Part shown: positions 1-7,700 of the stretch, piece by piece
Layout of the letters: every line of letters begins with the position of its first letter
How positions within the stretch are numbered: the stretch's first letter is position 1
Assembly: GCF_905479755.1 (NCBI RefSeq)
Contig: NZ_CAJQNT010000042.1
Location: forward strand, 1 to 50,322
DNA from: an uncultured Schumannella sp.
GTDB lineage: Bacteria > Actinomycetota > Actinomycetes > Actinomycetales > Microbacteriaceae
Length of the DNA: 50,322 nucleotides
Direction of reading: 5' to 3'
Notes under the pieces: generated by a model
The model's database searches: none
Told to the model about the DNA's origin: nothing
Seen by the model: only the letters and a program-made list of their open reading frames with translations
Translations under genes and position numbers: made by a program

Positions 1-36
1 AGACTGGTCTAGAGCCATCGTGCGTTGTGTCCTTCT

Positions 37-315
37 GTGAGTAGCTTTGATCGGTTCTCACTGACCATCGCACGATGGCTCACCAACGTCTACGACGCCG
101 ACGCCCCTGCCGGAAAGTCCACCACCTGGCGGGACGTCACCGACAAGTTCGACTCCGAGCGAGTCGCCCGCGAGTATGCGGAGTGCGTCGGTGTGGGGGA
201 ACTGACGACCAACGCGCACCTAACGGTCTTTGGGACCGCGGTACGGCTGACATTGGCGGGTGCGCTGCTACTGGGCGCCGCGTGGGTGATGGGGCAGTTC
301 CCCGCAGCTCCATAG
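37..315 (+). CDS. Small one-helix membrane protein upstream of CBASS genes
   Basis: I do not recognise this protein. The reading frame is open from 13 to 315, with TTG at 25 and GTG at 37 as possible starts. GTG 37 is preferred because it overlaps, as GTGA, a TGA stop at 38-40 of another frame that stays open to the window edge, the usual geometry of coupled operon genes. The product of about 92 residues is charged and soluble in its first two thirds. It ends in one clear hydrophobic helix (residues about 68-87) and a short tail. It lies on the same strand 135 bp before the phospholipase gene. It could be an accessory or second effector of that CBASS locus, or the end of an unrelated operon. 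No catalytic motif is visible. Confidence 0.5.
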   Translation: MSSFDRFSLTIARWLTNVYDADAPAGKSTTWRDVTDKFDSERVAREYAECVGVGELTTNAHLTVFGTAVRLTLAGALLLGAAWVMGQFPAAP

Positions 316-410
316 GGATCTTCCCTCTCGCATTGGCTGAATGAGGCGGTACGGGAGCTCGTCGCGACCCGCAAGGTGGCCCGCTTCTCAGGCTGGGATG
401 TCGGTTGTGC

Positions 411-439
411 TTGCAAAACTGGGCGGACAGGCGCATAAC
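411..439 (+). promoter_or_regulatory. Candidate promoter of the CBASS pair
   Basis: TTGCAA at 411-416 and CATAAC at 434-439 are 17 nt apart, which fits a sigma-A type promoter before the ATG at 451. An AGGGA element at 441-445 could serve as ribosome binding site, although a start point near 446 would leave almost no leader. The match is modest. Confidence 0.3.
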
Positions 440-450
440 TAGGGATACAG

Positions 451-1443
451 ATGAACGCAGTCCAACCAAGAGCGGGAGTTCCGCGGCGGATTCTCGCGAT
501 CGACGGAGGAGGGATCAAGGGCGTCTTCCCTGCAGCCTTTCTTGCTGACCTCGAAAGCGAACTCGACGAGCCTCTCGCTTCCCACTTCGACCTCATCGTA
601 GGAACCTCGACCGGCGGCATCATCGCCCTCGCACTTGGATTAGGGATACCAGCGGTGGACATCCTTAAGTTCTACGAGGAGAAAGGCCCGACGATTTTTC
701 GGGGCAGTCGTCGTCTCGGCCTTCTTCGCCAGGCCGTGAGCGCGAAGTACGATCCCGCACCGTTGCGAACGGCGCTTGAGGAGGTCTTTGGCAAGCGCCG
801 TCTCGGTGAGGCGACCACTCGGCTGGTGATCCCATCGTTGAATCTCTCGACAGGCACGGTGAACGTTTTCAAGACGGCGCATCATGAGCGGTTTGAACGG
901 GACTACAAGTTGCTTGCCGTTGACGTCGCCATGGCCACTGCGGCGGCACCTACTTATTTTCCGACGCACCGGCTATCCAACGGAGTGCCACTTGTTGACG
1001 GCGGTACGTGGGCGAACAATCCGATGGGCACGGCCGCCGTGGAAGCGGTCGGAGTTCTGGAGTGGAGTAAGGGCGACATCGATCTCTTGGGCGTCGGTTG
1101 CACTGAACCTGCGACCAATTTCCACGCTCGTCAGGCGAGATTTCTGGGGCTCTTCAACTACTGGGCGAAGCGAATCGTCAAGGTGTTCATGGCGGGACAA
1201 TCTTCTGCCTCGGTCGGAAGCGCGATGCTTCTTCTTGGGCACGAGCACGTGGTACGTGTGTCGCCGACCGTCGATGAGCGCCAGTACCAATTAGATGGAG
1301 TGGCGGGCATCCCGGAGCTGAGGGCATTGGGCGCCGAGCAGGCTCGGATTCAGTTGCCGCTACTTCGCAAGCGGTTCTTCGCCAAGCCTGCCGATCGGTT
1401 CCTGCCAATCCGAACGCTCGACGATCAGGAGACCGCCACATGA
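451..1443 (+). CDS. capV: CapV-like patatin phospholipase, CBASS effector
   Basis: This 330-residue protein belongs to the patatin-like phospholipase family. It has the oxyanion loop DGGGIKG at residues 18-24, the nucleophile elbow GTSTG at 51-55 with catalytic Ser53, and the partner Asp in LVDGG near residue 183, so the Ser-Asp dyad is intact. In CBASS, such proteins bind the cyclic nucleotide made by the neighbouring synthase and degrade membrane phospholipids, killing the infected cell. The stop overlaps the next start as ATGA (1440-1443), indicating coupled translation with the CD-NTase gene, which is strong contextual support. An AGGGA ribosome site precedes the ATG at 451. A housekeeping patatin is possible in principle but unlikely next to a CD-NTase. 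Confidence 0.9.
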   Translation: MNAVQPRAGVPRRILAIDGGGIKGVFPAAFLADLESELDEPLASHFDLIVGTSTGGIIALALGLGIPAVDILKFYEEKGPTIFRGSRRLGLLRQAVSAKYDPAPLRTALEEVFGKRRLGEATTRLVIPSLNLSTGTVNVFKTAHHERFERDYKLLAVDVAMATAAAPTYFPTHRLSNGVPLVDGGTWANNPMGTAAVEAVGVLEWSKGDIDLLGVGCTEPATNFHARQARFLGLFNYWAKRIVKVFMAGQSSASVGSAMLLLGHEHVVRVSPTVDERQYQLDGVAGIPELRALGAEQARIQLPLLRKRFFAKPADRFLPIRTLDDQETAT

Positions 1444-2786
1444 AGCTGATCAAGCACTTCGACGCCTTCCTCGCCAACAAGGTCAATCTCAGCGATGGCC
1501 GCATCAAACAGCTCGATCGGCGAACGGAGGCGATCGAGAACTTCCTCGCTTCGGGCGATGACGACTTTGCGACGCACTTCATCGATGTGCTGCCACAGGG
1601 CAGCTACGCGCACCGCACGATCATCAATCCGGTCCGCGCAAACGACGAGTTTGATGCAGACCTCCTTCTCTACATCGAAGAGATCGACGGATGGGAGGCC
1701 GAGGACTACGTCCAAGAGCTCTACACCGTGTTTCGCAGCAGCGCGACTTATCACGACATGGTCAGCCGACACAACAGGTGTGTTCGCATCGATTACGCGA
1801 ATGAGTTCCACGTTGACGTAGTTCCGTATATGGAGCGTCACGGGCAGCACTACATCACCAATCGCGATGACAATCTTTTCGAGCTAACGAATCCCGAGGG
1901 ATACAACGCCTGGCTCGACGAGCGAAACCGGCTCGCGAATGGCCGACTCGTCAAGGTCATCCGACTCATCAAGTACCTGCGTGACTTCAAAGACACTTTC
2001 GACTGCAAGTCGGTGATTCTCTCGATACTGCTCGGCAACGCCGTCGATGATGCCGCGGCGTGGGGCGATGGCAATCTCTACCCCGACGTCCCGACCGCGC
2101 TTCGCAAGATCATCGGAGATCTCGATGACTATCTTCAGGACAACGAGACGATGCCGAGCATCGACGACCCAAGTGAGCCGACTGAGAACTTCAACCATCG
2201 CTGGGAGCAACACCTCTACGCAAACTTCCGCAACAAGATGCACCAGTACCGAGGCTGGATCGACGAGGCCTTTCTCGAAGAGGACCCTGAAGAGTCGAAG
2301 GTCAAATGGCGCCGTCTGTTCGGTGAGAAGTTCGGCACCTACGACACGTCCGTGAAGAAGGCGCTCGAGGCACACGTCGGCCGCCAAGGCGTTGTCGATA
2401 CCGAGGAAACTCTCTCTGAACGCTGGGGCATCCAGACCCAGCTAAATCCCGCATACCGCGCCCGAGTGACCGGTCGGCTTGCAAAGCGCAATGGGTTTCG
2501 CGAGTACGAACTCCGCAGAAACGGGAACGTCGCTCCGAAGAACCGTACGATCAAGTTTCAGCTGTCTCACAATGTTCCGGGGCCGGTTCAGGTCTATTGG
2601 AAGGTCCGGAACACGGGCGAGGAAGCGATAGCCGCCAACACGATTCGGGGACAAGTCGTGCTGGACGCCGGGAGCCTGCGCCGCAGCGAACCAACTTCGT
2701 ATCGCGGACACCACTACGTCGAGGTGTACGTGGTGAAGAACGGTGTGTGTGTCGCGATGGATCACCACGATGTCATCATCAGGTGA
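1440..2786 (+). CDS. CD-NTase (cGAS/DncV-like) with AGS-C-like sensor domain
   Basis: This 448-residue protein is a cGAS/DncV-like nucleotidyltransferase. It shows the GS motif (Gly54-Ser55), the metal-binding pair Asp72 and Asp74 in FDADLLL, and a third acidic residue Asp126 in HVDVVPY. The last 95 or so residues form a separate beta-rich segment (KFQLSH, VYWKVRNTGEEA, GHHYVEVYVV) that matches my knowledge of the AGS-C domain, the C-terminal sensor found on some SMODS and other nucleotidyltransferases. Such enzymes make a cyclic oligonucleotide on phage infection that activates the effector, here the phospholipase. No Cap2/Cap3 or HORMA/TRIP13 genes are visible, so this looks like a minimal type I CBASS. 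The nucleotide product cannot be predicted from sequence. Confidence 0.88.
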   Translation: MKLIKHFDAFLANKVNLSDGRIKQLDRRTEAIENFLASGDDDFATHFIDVLPQGSYAHRTIINPVRANDEFDADLLLYIEEIDGWEAEDYVQELYTVFRSSATYHDMVSRHNRCVRIDYANEFHVDVVPYMERHGQHYITNRDDNLFELTNPEGYNAWLDERNRLANGRLVKVIRLIKYLRDFKDTFDCKSVILSILLGNAVDDAAAWGDGNLYPDVPTALRKIIGDLDDYLQDNETMPSIDDPSEPTENFNHRWEQHLYANFRNKMHQYRGWIDEAFLEEDPEESKVKWRRLFGEKFGTYDTSVKKALEAHVGRQGVVDTEETLSERWGIQTQLNPAYRARVTGRLAKRNGFREYELRRNGNVAPKNRTIKFQLSHNVPGPVQVYWKVRNTGEEAIAANTIRGQVVLDAGSLRRSEPTSYRGHHYVEVYVVKNGVCVAMDHHDVIIR

Positions 2787-2942
2787 TCGAGCGTTCAGGG
2801 CGCTTTCGGCGACAGCCCACGGCCGATAACACGCTAGGTTCCCCAAGGAATTCACCTCGCGACGGGGAGGCACCACAGAGCCGCAGTCAGGTTAGCGGTC
2901 GGGGACATCGTCAAATCCCTAGGTCGTGGCGGCAACCGCGAG

Positions 2943-4013
2943 TTACCTAACGACAGTAGCGATCGTCTCGTGCAGCGGTGCTTTGAGGGCCTTCGAACCC
3001 GCCGTGCGACGGGCCCACCTGATCGCGGGTCGTTCGATCAAGAACCATGACACAACGGCCGCAGCACTTGTCGCGACGAGAACCAGGCAGATGTTCGGCA
3101 ACAGCGGAATCGCCGGCGCGATGAGCCATACGACTTGCTGCAACGGGAAACTCCAGAGGTAGATGCCGTACGAAAAGTCACCGTACCGGCCGAGCTTGGA
3201 AAGCACCGGCCAACTCCGTTGGCCGACAGCGATTGATGCATAAGGTACCGCGAGCCATGCCGCGTAGACAGTAGCGGCATCCGAGATCGCGCTAACGAGG
3301 ATCCACATGAGAATGAGCGGGATTACCGGCCAGAGCGGAAGTCGAGCCCCGACAGCGAACCGCGCAATCGATGAGCCGACTACGAAGAACACCATCGCCG
3401 GGGCGGAGTCCTGAATCGCCTCGATAGGTACAGTCCAATACGCGACCGCGAGCATGATCCCAAAAGCGGCGAAGACGAGCGTCGCTGATGCCGCTCGCCA
3501 TTTCTCAGGGAACGCCAATGCGAGAAGGCCGACGACTATCACTAGCAAATACGAGATGAACTCTGGCCCCAGGCTCCAGAGCGAACCGTTCACCGCGCTC
3601 GAGGGGTTCGCTTGGAAGACGCCGGGGAGCGTATACCTCGGGGCCAAGAGCATTCCGGCGGCCAGATACTCCCAAGTCTCGGGCGTCGCAAAGTAGCGCC
3701 CGATCGGAAGAACTGTGGATATCGGACCAATGACTAGCACCGTGGTCAGAAGCACGGCGAGCAAGGCCGGGAAAATGCGAGCGGCTCGGCGCCGCAAGTA
3801 ACTCGCGACACGAGGGGACGAATTCCAACTGACAGTGATCAGGTAGCCGCTGATCGAGAAGAAGACGTAAACAGCTAGATGGCTGACAAGGAGGCCTGCG
3901 ATAGCGGGAGCGTCCGAACGTCCGGTCAGCGGCCACGCGTGACCTACGAGTACCGCGACTGCGGCGATGAGGCGCAGGCCGTCGAAGTTGTTCAGCGGGT
4001 GTTGCAGTGACAT
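2943..4013 (-). CDS. Acyltransferase-3 family membrane protein (OafA-like)
   Basis: This 356-residue integral membrane protein has the hallmarks of acyltransferase family 3: an N-terminal FDGLRLIAA segment followed by VGHAW with the conserved His25, FFSISGYLIT, VNGSLWSLGPEF, the YGIYLWSFP helix and a C-terminal WFLIERP. About ten transmembrane helices are expected. These enzymes move acetyl or other acyl groups onto cell-surface sugars or secondary metabolites. The start at 4013 is chosen because GAAGGA lies just upstream on the coding strand. An upstream in-frame start at 4226 would add 71 residues that do not resemble the family. It is divergent from the secreted-protein cassette. Whether it acts with that cassette or modifies surface glycans, for instance against phage adsorption, is unknown. 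Confidence 0.85.
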   Translation of the reverse strand: MSLQHPLNNFDGLRLIAAVAVLVGHAWPLTGRSDAPAIAGLLVSHLAVYVFFSISGYLITVSWNSSPRVASYLRRRAARIFPALLAVLLTTVLVIGPISTVLPIGRYFATPETWEYLAAGMLLAPRYTLPGVFQANPSSAVNGSLWSLGPEFISYLLVIVVGLLALAFPEKWRAASATLVFAAFGIMLAVAYWTVPIEAIQDSAPAMVFFVVGSSIARFAVGARLPLWPVIPLILMWILVSAISDAATVYAAWLAVPYASIAVGQRSWPVLSKLGRYGDFSYGIYLWSFPLQQVVWLIAPAIPLLPNICLVLVATSAAAVVSWFLIERPAIRWARRTAGSKALKAPLHETIATVVR

Positions 4014-4128
4014 CGCTTTTTCCTTCACGATTACGTCCAGCTGGCAGCGTAGTCCGACGGACAGCCCGGGCATGGGATATCGCTTGCGCGACATAAAGTC
4101 CGAGCCTATGCTCAAATTGGAGTGAATC

Positions 4129-4145
4129 TCACTCCCGGGGCAACC
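4129..4145. promoter_or_regulatory. Perfect palindrome upstream of the secreted-protein gene
   Basis: GGAGTGA and TCACTCC form a perfect 7-bp inverted repeat around a 3-nt ATC spacer, ending 20 bp before the ATG at 4166 in the divergent intergenic region. It could be an operator or a leader hairpin controlling the downstream cassette. Confidence 0.4.
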
Positions 4146-4165
4146 AACTTCGGCGGGATCAGGAA

Positions 4166-4612
4166 ATGTTGAAAACAGGATCAAAGCTTCGTCAGACGAT
4201 CGCGGCAGTGGGAGTGTCTGTCGCACTCATCGCCGGTACCGCCGGCCCGGCGGCGGCCGCATCAGTCCACTCGAGCATGGTGGATTTCTGGCCGGGTCAT
4301 GTCGGCGTATACCGCACGGGCACCAGCAGTTCTCATTCATTCGACTTCCTTGCGACGTGCTATTGGAGCACTGCCGGTTCGCCAACGCCGCTTTACGCCC
4401 AGATGCAGCTACAGCGGTCGTCGGGCATCTCGGCTCCGGTCTCGCTCGGTAACAAGAATGTGTATTGCTCCAGTTCGTCGGGTTCTCAGAATTGGGGAAC
4501 ACAGACGGTGGGGCAGCAGTACCGCTATCAGTACAACGGTGCGAAGATTTCGGGCGTGTCTGGCCTTCAATCGGGCCCGTTCAGTAACTCCAACATTCTG
4601 ATCACTTACTAA
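4166..4612 (+). CDS. Small secreted protein, candidate exported peptide
   Basis: The 148-residue product starts with a classical signal peptide: a basic start (KTGSKLR), a hydrophobic core and AAAA before a cleavage site near residue 32. The mature part of about 116 residues is rich in Ser, Gly, Tyr and Asn and has exactly two cysteines (Cys65, Cys101) that could form one disulfide. AGGA directly precedes the start. It is followed by a perfect hairpin and then by a membrane protein, an ABC ATPase and a second membrane protein on the same strand. I do not recognise the family. The layout resembles bacteriocin loci such as the lactococcin-972 type, but the mature sequence lacks that family's features. 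A secreted antimicrobial or signalling protein is inference. Confidence 0.75.
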   Translation: MLKTGSKLRQTIAAVGVSVALIAGTAGPAAAASVHSSMVDFWPGHVGVYRTGTSSSHSFDFLATCYWSTAGSPTPLYAQMQLQRSSGISAPVSLGNKNVYCSSSSGSQNWGTQTVGQQYRYQYNGAKISGVSGLQSGPFSNSNILITY

Positions 4613-4628
4613 ACGTCGGATTCAGAGC

Positions 4629-4657
4629 GTCGGGCCCGGTCCGTGACCGGGCCCGAC
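4629..4657 (+). terminator. Perfect 13-bp hairpin inside the secreted-protein cassette
   Basis: Arms 4629-4641 and 4645-4657 are perfectly complementary (13 bp, GC-rich) around a 3-nt loop, 16 bp after the secreted-protein stop. Only a weak T run follows. It could act as a partial terminator or 3' stabilising hairpin that makes the first gene more abundant than the downstream transporter genes. Confidence 0.75.
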
Positions 4658-4673
4658 CAATTCTGACCTACCC

Positions 4674-5996
4674 ATGGTGATGCAATTGAGTAAGTCTTTA
4701 GATCGATTTCGCCCGATTGTGCCCGTTCGGAGTTCTCCCGCCTTTTGGGCGGCCCCGCTCGTAACTGCGCTCATCGTGTACTTCTGGTTCCTAGTTCTGA
4801 GTCCTGGGCAGTTCGCCCCGTCTTGGACCGGCTATTTGGCAAGGGCTGGCGCTGGTCTGCAGTACGGACTACCGATTCTCGCTGGCGCGGCTGCTTGGGC
4901 CTCACGCAGGCGGCTGGCGCTCGCTGATCCGCTCCAGATGCGAATGGCGCGCCGCAACGCCGTCCGAGTCTTGCTCGCGCACCTGTGGCCCCTCCTCGTA
5001 GCTGTGCTCATTGGTTTCGTGGCGGTGCTCGCTATTCAGATCGCCACCCATCCTCCTGCTGGTCTCCCGGACTTCGGCCTGGTCGTCAGTGCCGTCGCGA
5101 TGACAGTCGTCGCGGCTTGCTGCGGATGGATCGTTGGGTCGCTCGCGCCTATTCCGGTTGCGGTTCCTGTTTCGATCTTGGCTGTTGCCCAGTGGTCCCA
5201 GTACCCGCTCACGGATGGCGCCAACGTGTCATGGCGACACATGACTGGCTATGCAATGTATTTGTGTTGCGACGCGATTGAGCAAGCCCCTGACTGGCGA
5301 GCCATTCTGGCCTCAGTTCCGCTTGCGGCAGTCCTATTTCTGCTCGCCGCACTCACAATCCGGATGCAGTGGCGGCACCTGGCCCTGCCAGCAGCTGCAG
5401 CCGTCACGATTGCGCTCCTATCCGCCAACGTGCTTACGACAGGAACGAATGCGACCGCCAGCGTTCTCCGAGACCTGGGCTCCCAGGTGTGCGAGGGTGA
5501 CAATCCCGCCGTGTGCACCTATCCCGAAACGCCCGCGACTACCCGCGCCTTCGTTGCCGCTGTCCTGAGCTCTGGCTACGACATAGCCGACGAGGTCGGC
5601 ATTGATCTCCCCTCGTCCGTGTCGGCTCCCGCGCAGCAGGAGGCCGGGAGTTCGTTCGCGCGACTAGCGGTCCACTTTCCGGTTGAACCCACCTACCGGC
5701 AGATCCTCACGACGTTCACGAGCGAACTGTACGCGCAGACGACGTGCAACCCGATTGTGCTCGACTCGAGCATTCAGTTGCCGGACTATGTAGTGATTCC
5801 CTACGCGCTCGCCACGACGATGGGGGCAGATCCGAGTGAGGTGCTTCCGAACGTCGCGTTTGGCAGCGAGACGAGCGTTGAGATGGCTCCTGTTTCTCCC
5901 GCTGAAGTCGAGGCGGCGCTCGGGCTTCCAACTCAAGAAGACCGCCTGAAGTTAGTGCTCGACTGGCAGCTAGCTCAATCCGACTGTGAGGGATAG
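4674..5996 (+). CDS. Six-helix membrane protein with exported C-terminal domain
   Basis: I do not assign a named family. In this 440-residue protein the first 260 residues contain about six hydrophobic helices (near 24-43, 55-72, 98-120, 133-165, 200-222 and 232-250). A soluble segment of about 180 residues follows (from TGTNATASVL to the end), probably outside the membrane, with three cysteines (in QVCEGD, AVCTYP and TTCNP). Its position directly before an ABC ATPase, with a 6-bp gap, suggests it is the permease-like partner of that ATPase. No clear ribosome site precedes the ATG at 4674. An ATG at 4680 is an alternative. The exported domain could capture or protect against the secreted protein, which is inference. 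Confidence 0.75.
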   Translation: MVMQLSKSLDRFRPIVPVRSSPAFWAAPLVTALIVYFWFLVLSPGQFAPSWTGYLARAGAGLQYGLPILAGAAAWASRRRLALADPLQMRMARRNAVRVLLAHLWPLLVAVLIGFVAVLAIQIATHPPAGLPDFGLVVSAVAMTVVAACCGWIVGSLAPIPVAVPVSILAVAQWSQYPLTDGANVSWRHMTGYAMYLCCDAIEQAPDWRAILASVPLAAVLFLLAALTIRMQWRHLALPAAAAVTIALLSANVLTTGTNATASVLRDLGSQVCEGDNPAVCTYPETPATTRAFVAAVLSSGYDIADEVGIDLPSSVSAPAQQEAGSSFARLAVHFPVEPTYRQILTTFTSELYAQTTCNPIVLDSSIQLPDYVVIPYALATTMGADPSEVLPNVAFGSETSVEMAPVSPAEVEAALGLPTQEDRLKLVLDWQLAQSDCEG

Positions 5997-6002
5997 ATTC
6001 GC

Positions 6003-6746
6003 GTGCAGATAACTCTGGATGACTTGTCGTTTGGGTACTCAAGGCGGAGCCTAGTGTTCGATGGCGTCAGTGTTGATCTAAAGCATTTTCCGCTCGCCGT
6101 GCTTGGCCCGAATGGAGCGGGAAAGTCCACGTTGCTTGCCTTGCTTGCGGGCTGGCTGCTGCCGACGGGCGGGGCCATCTCTGTTCATCCGACTTCCGGC
6201 GTGAGCGCCTCTAGGTCACGCGACCTACGACGTGTCACGAGCCTTATGCCTCAAGATATTCGACCAATTTTCGGTCTCACCGCGCGAGACCAGGTTGCGT
6301 ACAGTGGATGGTTAAAGGGCATGCCCACCAGACGTTCATACGATGCCGCTCAACACGCGCTAGGTATGGTAGGGCTGGGTAGCCGGGCTAAGTTCGGCGT
6401 TTCAAGGCTCTCTGGGGGTCAGCGTCGACGGGTCGGGATTGCGAGCGCTGCGATTAGTTCGCCAGCTGTGCTCTTGCTCGACGAGCCACAAGCGGGCTTG
6501 GATCCAGAGCAACGTGGGTCTGTCCGTTCCGCGCTGCGATCGTTGGACGGCGTAGCGCTGGTCATTTCCACCCACCAGACTGACGACCTCGATGATTTCT
6601 ATGAAGGTGTGCTAGTCATAGACGAAGGCAGGGTCGTCTTCTCGGGTACAAGCAAGGATTTTTTGAGAGAGGTGCCGCCCGGGACGCCAGAGACTGACCG
6701 CGCGGAGTACGCATATCGTGCGGTTGTCAAGCGGCACGAGCGATAA
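6003..6746 (+). CDS. ABC transporter ATP-binding protein of the cassette
   Basis: This 247-residue ABC ATPase has Walker A GPNGAGKST at 35-43, the signature LSGGQ at 136-140, Walker B VLLLDEP and the H-loop His in STHQTDD. It starts with GTG 6003, with GAGGGA about 8 nt upstream, 6 bp after the membrane-protein stop and 9 bp before the next gene, so the three genes form an operon. It should power export or signalling together with the flanking membrane proteins. Its substrate is unknown. The secreted protein upstream carries its own signal peptide, so the transporter may instead give immunity or handle a modified product. Confidence 0.9.
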   Translation: MQITLDDLSFGYSRRSLVFDGVSVDLKHFPLAVLGPNGAGKSTLLALLAGWLLPTGGAISVHPTSGVSASRSRDLRRVTSLMPQDIRPIFGLTARDQVAYSGWLKGMPTRRSYDAAQHALGMVGLGSRAKFGVSRLSGGQRRRVGIASAAISSPAVLLLDEPQAGLDPEQRGSVRSALRSLDGVALVISTHQTDDLDDFYEGVLVIDEGRVVFSGTSKDFLREVPPGTPETDRAEYAYRAVVKRHER

Positions 6747-6755
6747 GCGGTCGGC

Positions 6756-7361
6756 ATGGCTGGCTGGTGGGTCTCGAGGTGGGGATGGGCGACCGCTGTC
6801 GTTGCTGCTGTAACAGTGATCGTGATCGTTACGACATCGCGTGTCGAGTTGCTACTCCCGAACTTGGTCGCCGGACACACGAACGCGTTCTCGCTCGCAT
6901 ACGTAGTGGCGTTCGTCCCGGGTTTGTGGTGGATAGTCGTGTGTGGGAACCGGCCCATCGCCGCGGAAGCAACAAGTACTCGCCGATCCCATATCGCGGG
7001 ACTCGACCTGCTGCTTGCTTTCGCTCCGGTGGCCGTGGCTTCTGGCATCTTGATCCTGTTCGGGGACGCCCTGTTCGAAGGTGCTGCTCGGAATCTCGTG
7101 CTGGTTGTCGCGATTTCACTGGTGGCGGCGGAGACGTTGCCGCGTCAGTTTGCCCTTCTTGCTCCAGTCGGATACCTGCTCGCCGCGGGTACCTCCGGTT
7201 TCGAGTATCGAGCGCCAAGGCCGAACGGCTGGGCTCTGGTCCTGGACCAGTGGTTGCCTGAGCGAGACCTCCCTATCGTCGTAGTCAGCGCTGCGGTTGC
7301 TGGTAGCGTCCTGTTCGCGGCTCGACTCAGGGGACAAGGGAAGAGTCAAAGCGGTCACTGA
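6756..7361 (+). CDS. Integral membrane protein of the ABC cassette
   Basis: This 201-residue protein has about six hydrophobic segments (near 9-26, 43-62, 81-103, 107-125, 131-143 and 174-192) and no recognised domain. It starts 9 bp after the ABC ATPase stop on the same strand. The short gap and absence of an intervening promoter make it the last gene of the cassette, probably a second membrane subunit or an immunity-type protein. A short basic tail ends the protein. I cannot assign it a function. Confidence 0.7.
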   Translation: MAGWWVSRWGWATAVVAAVTVIVIVTTSRVELLLPNLVAGHTNAFSLAYVVAFVPGLWWIVVCGNRPIAAEATSTRRSHIAGLDLLLAFAPVAVASGILILFGDALFEGAARNLVLVVAISLVAAETLPRQFALLAPVGYLLAAGTSGFEYRAPRPNGWALVLDQWLPERDLPIVVVSAAVAGSVLFAARLRGQGKSQSGH

Positions 7362-7641
7362 CGATCAAGGACTGGGCGCGTGCCTGGTCATAATCAGTGT
7401 CAAGCAGCCGTCACTGCCACACGTCGTCGGCCGTTCGTATCGGCGAGCACTGCCGCACCTGGATGCGCCGTGGCCTTCTGTTGCCCCGCCACCCATAGCT
7501 CGCCGTTCGCGGCGTGCCCGGCAGCTGGACATCACAGTCACGGCCGTGCAGCGACCCGAGCCCGACGTCCAGAAGCTGATTCGGGCGCTGATTCGCATGG
7601 CCGACGAGGAACTCGGCATTGAGCCGTCCGAGAAGCCGTAG
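7362..7641 (+). pseudogene. Probable coding remnant
   Basis: Between the ABC cassette and the OLD nuclease, one frame is open through 7641. Its last 40 or so codons look protein-like, ending in a charged helix (VQKLIRALIRMADEELG). Walking the frame, I find no ATG, GTG or TTG between 7362 and the GTG at 7546; the next start upstream lies inside the preceding gene at 7297. It therefore looks like the 3' end of a gene whose 5' part was lost, or a very short peptide from GTG 7546. Apart from this and the promoter noted at 7645-7673, I see nothing in 7362-7700. Confidence 0.35.
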
Positions 7642-7644
7642 GGA

Positions 7645-7673
7645 TTCTCAAGAATTGCTCAGTCTGTCATACT
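7645..7673 (+). promoter_or_regulatory. Candidate promoter of the OLD nuclease gene
   Basis: TTCTCA at 7645-7650 and CATACT at 7668-7673 are 17 nt apart. Transcription from about 7680 would give a short leader containing the AGGAG ribosome site at 7688-7692, 8 nt before the ATG at 7701. Confidence 0.4.
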
Positions 7674-7700
7674 GCGTGCAGCTAAGCAGGAGATGCGCGT

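Noticed and set aside
2985-3012. A tRNA T-arm-like sequence (CTTCGAACCC)
   Set aside because: It lies in the coding sequence of the acyltransferase C-terminus, and no acceptor or anticodon stem can be folded around it. No tRNA was recognised anywhere in the window.
4166-4612. Secreted protein as a lactococcin-972 family bacteriocin
   Set aside because: The operon plan is similar, but the mature sequence lacks that family's Gly/Trp-rich pattern and is longer. I keep only the general idea of an exported peptide.
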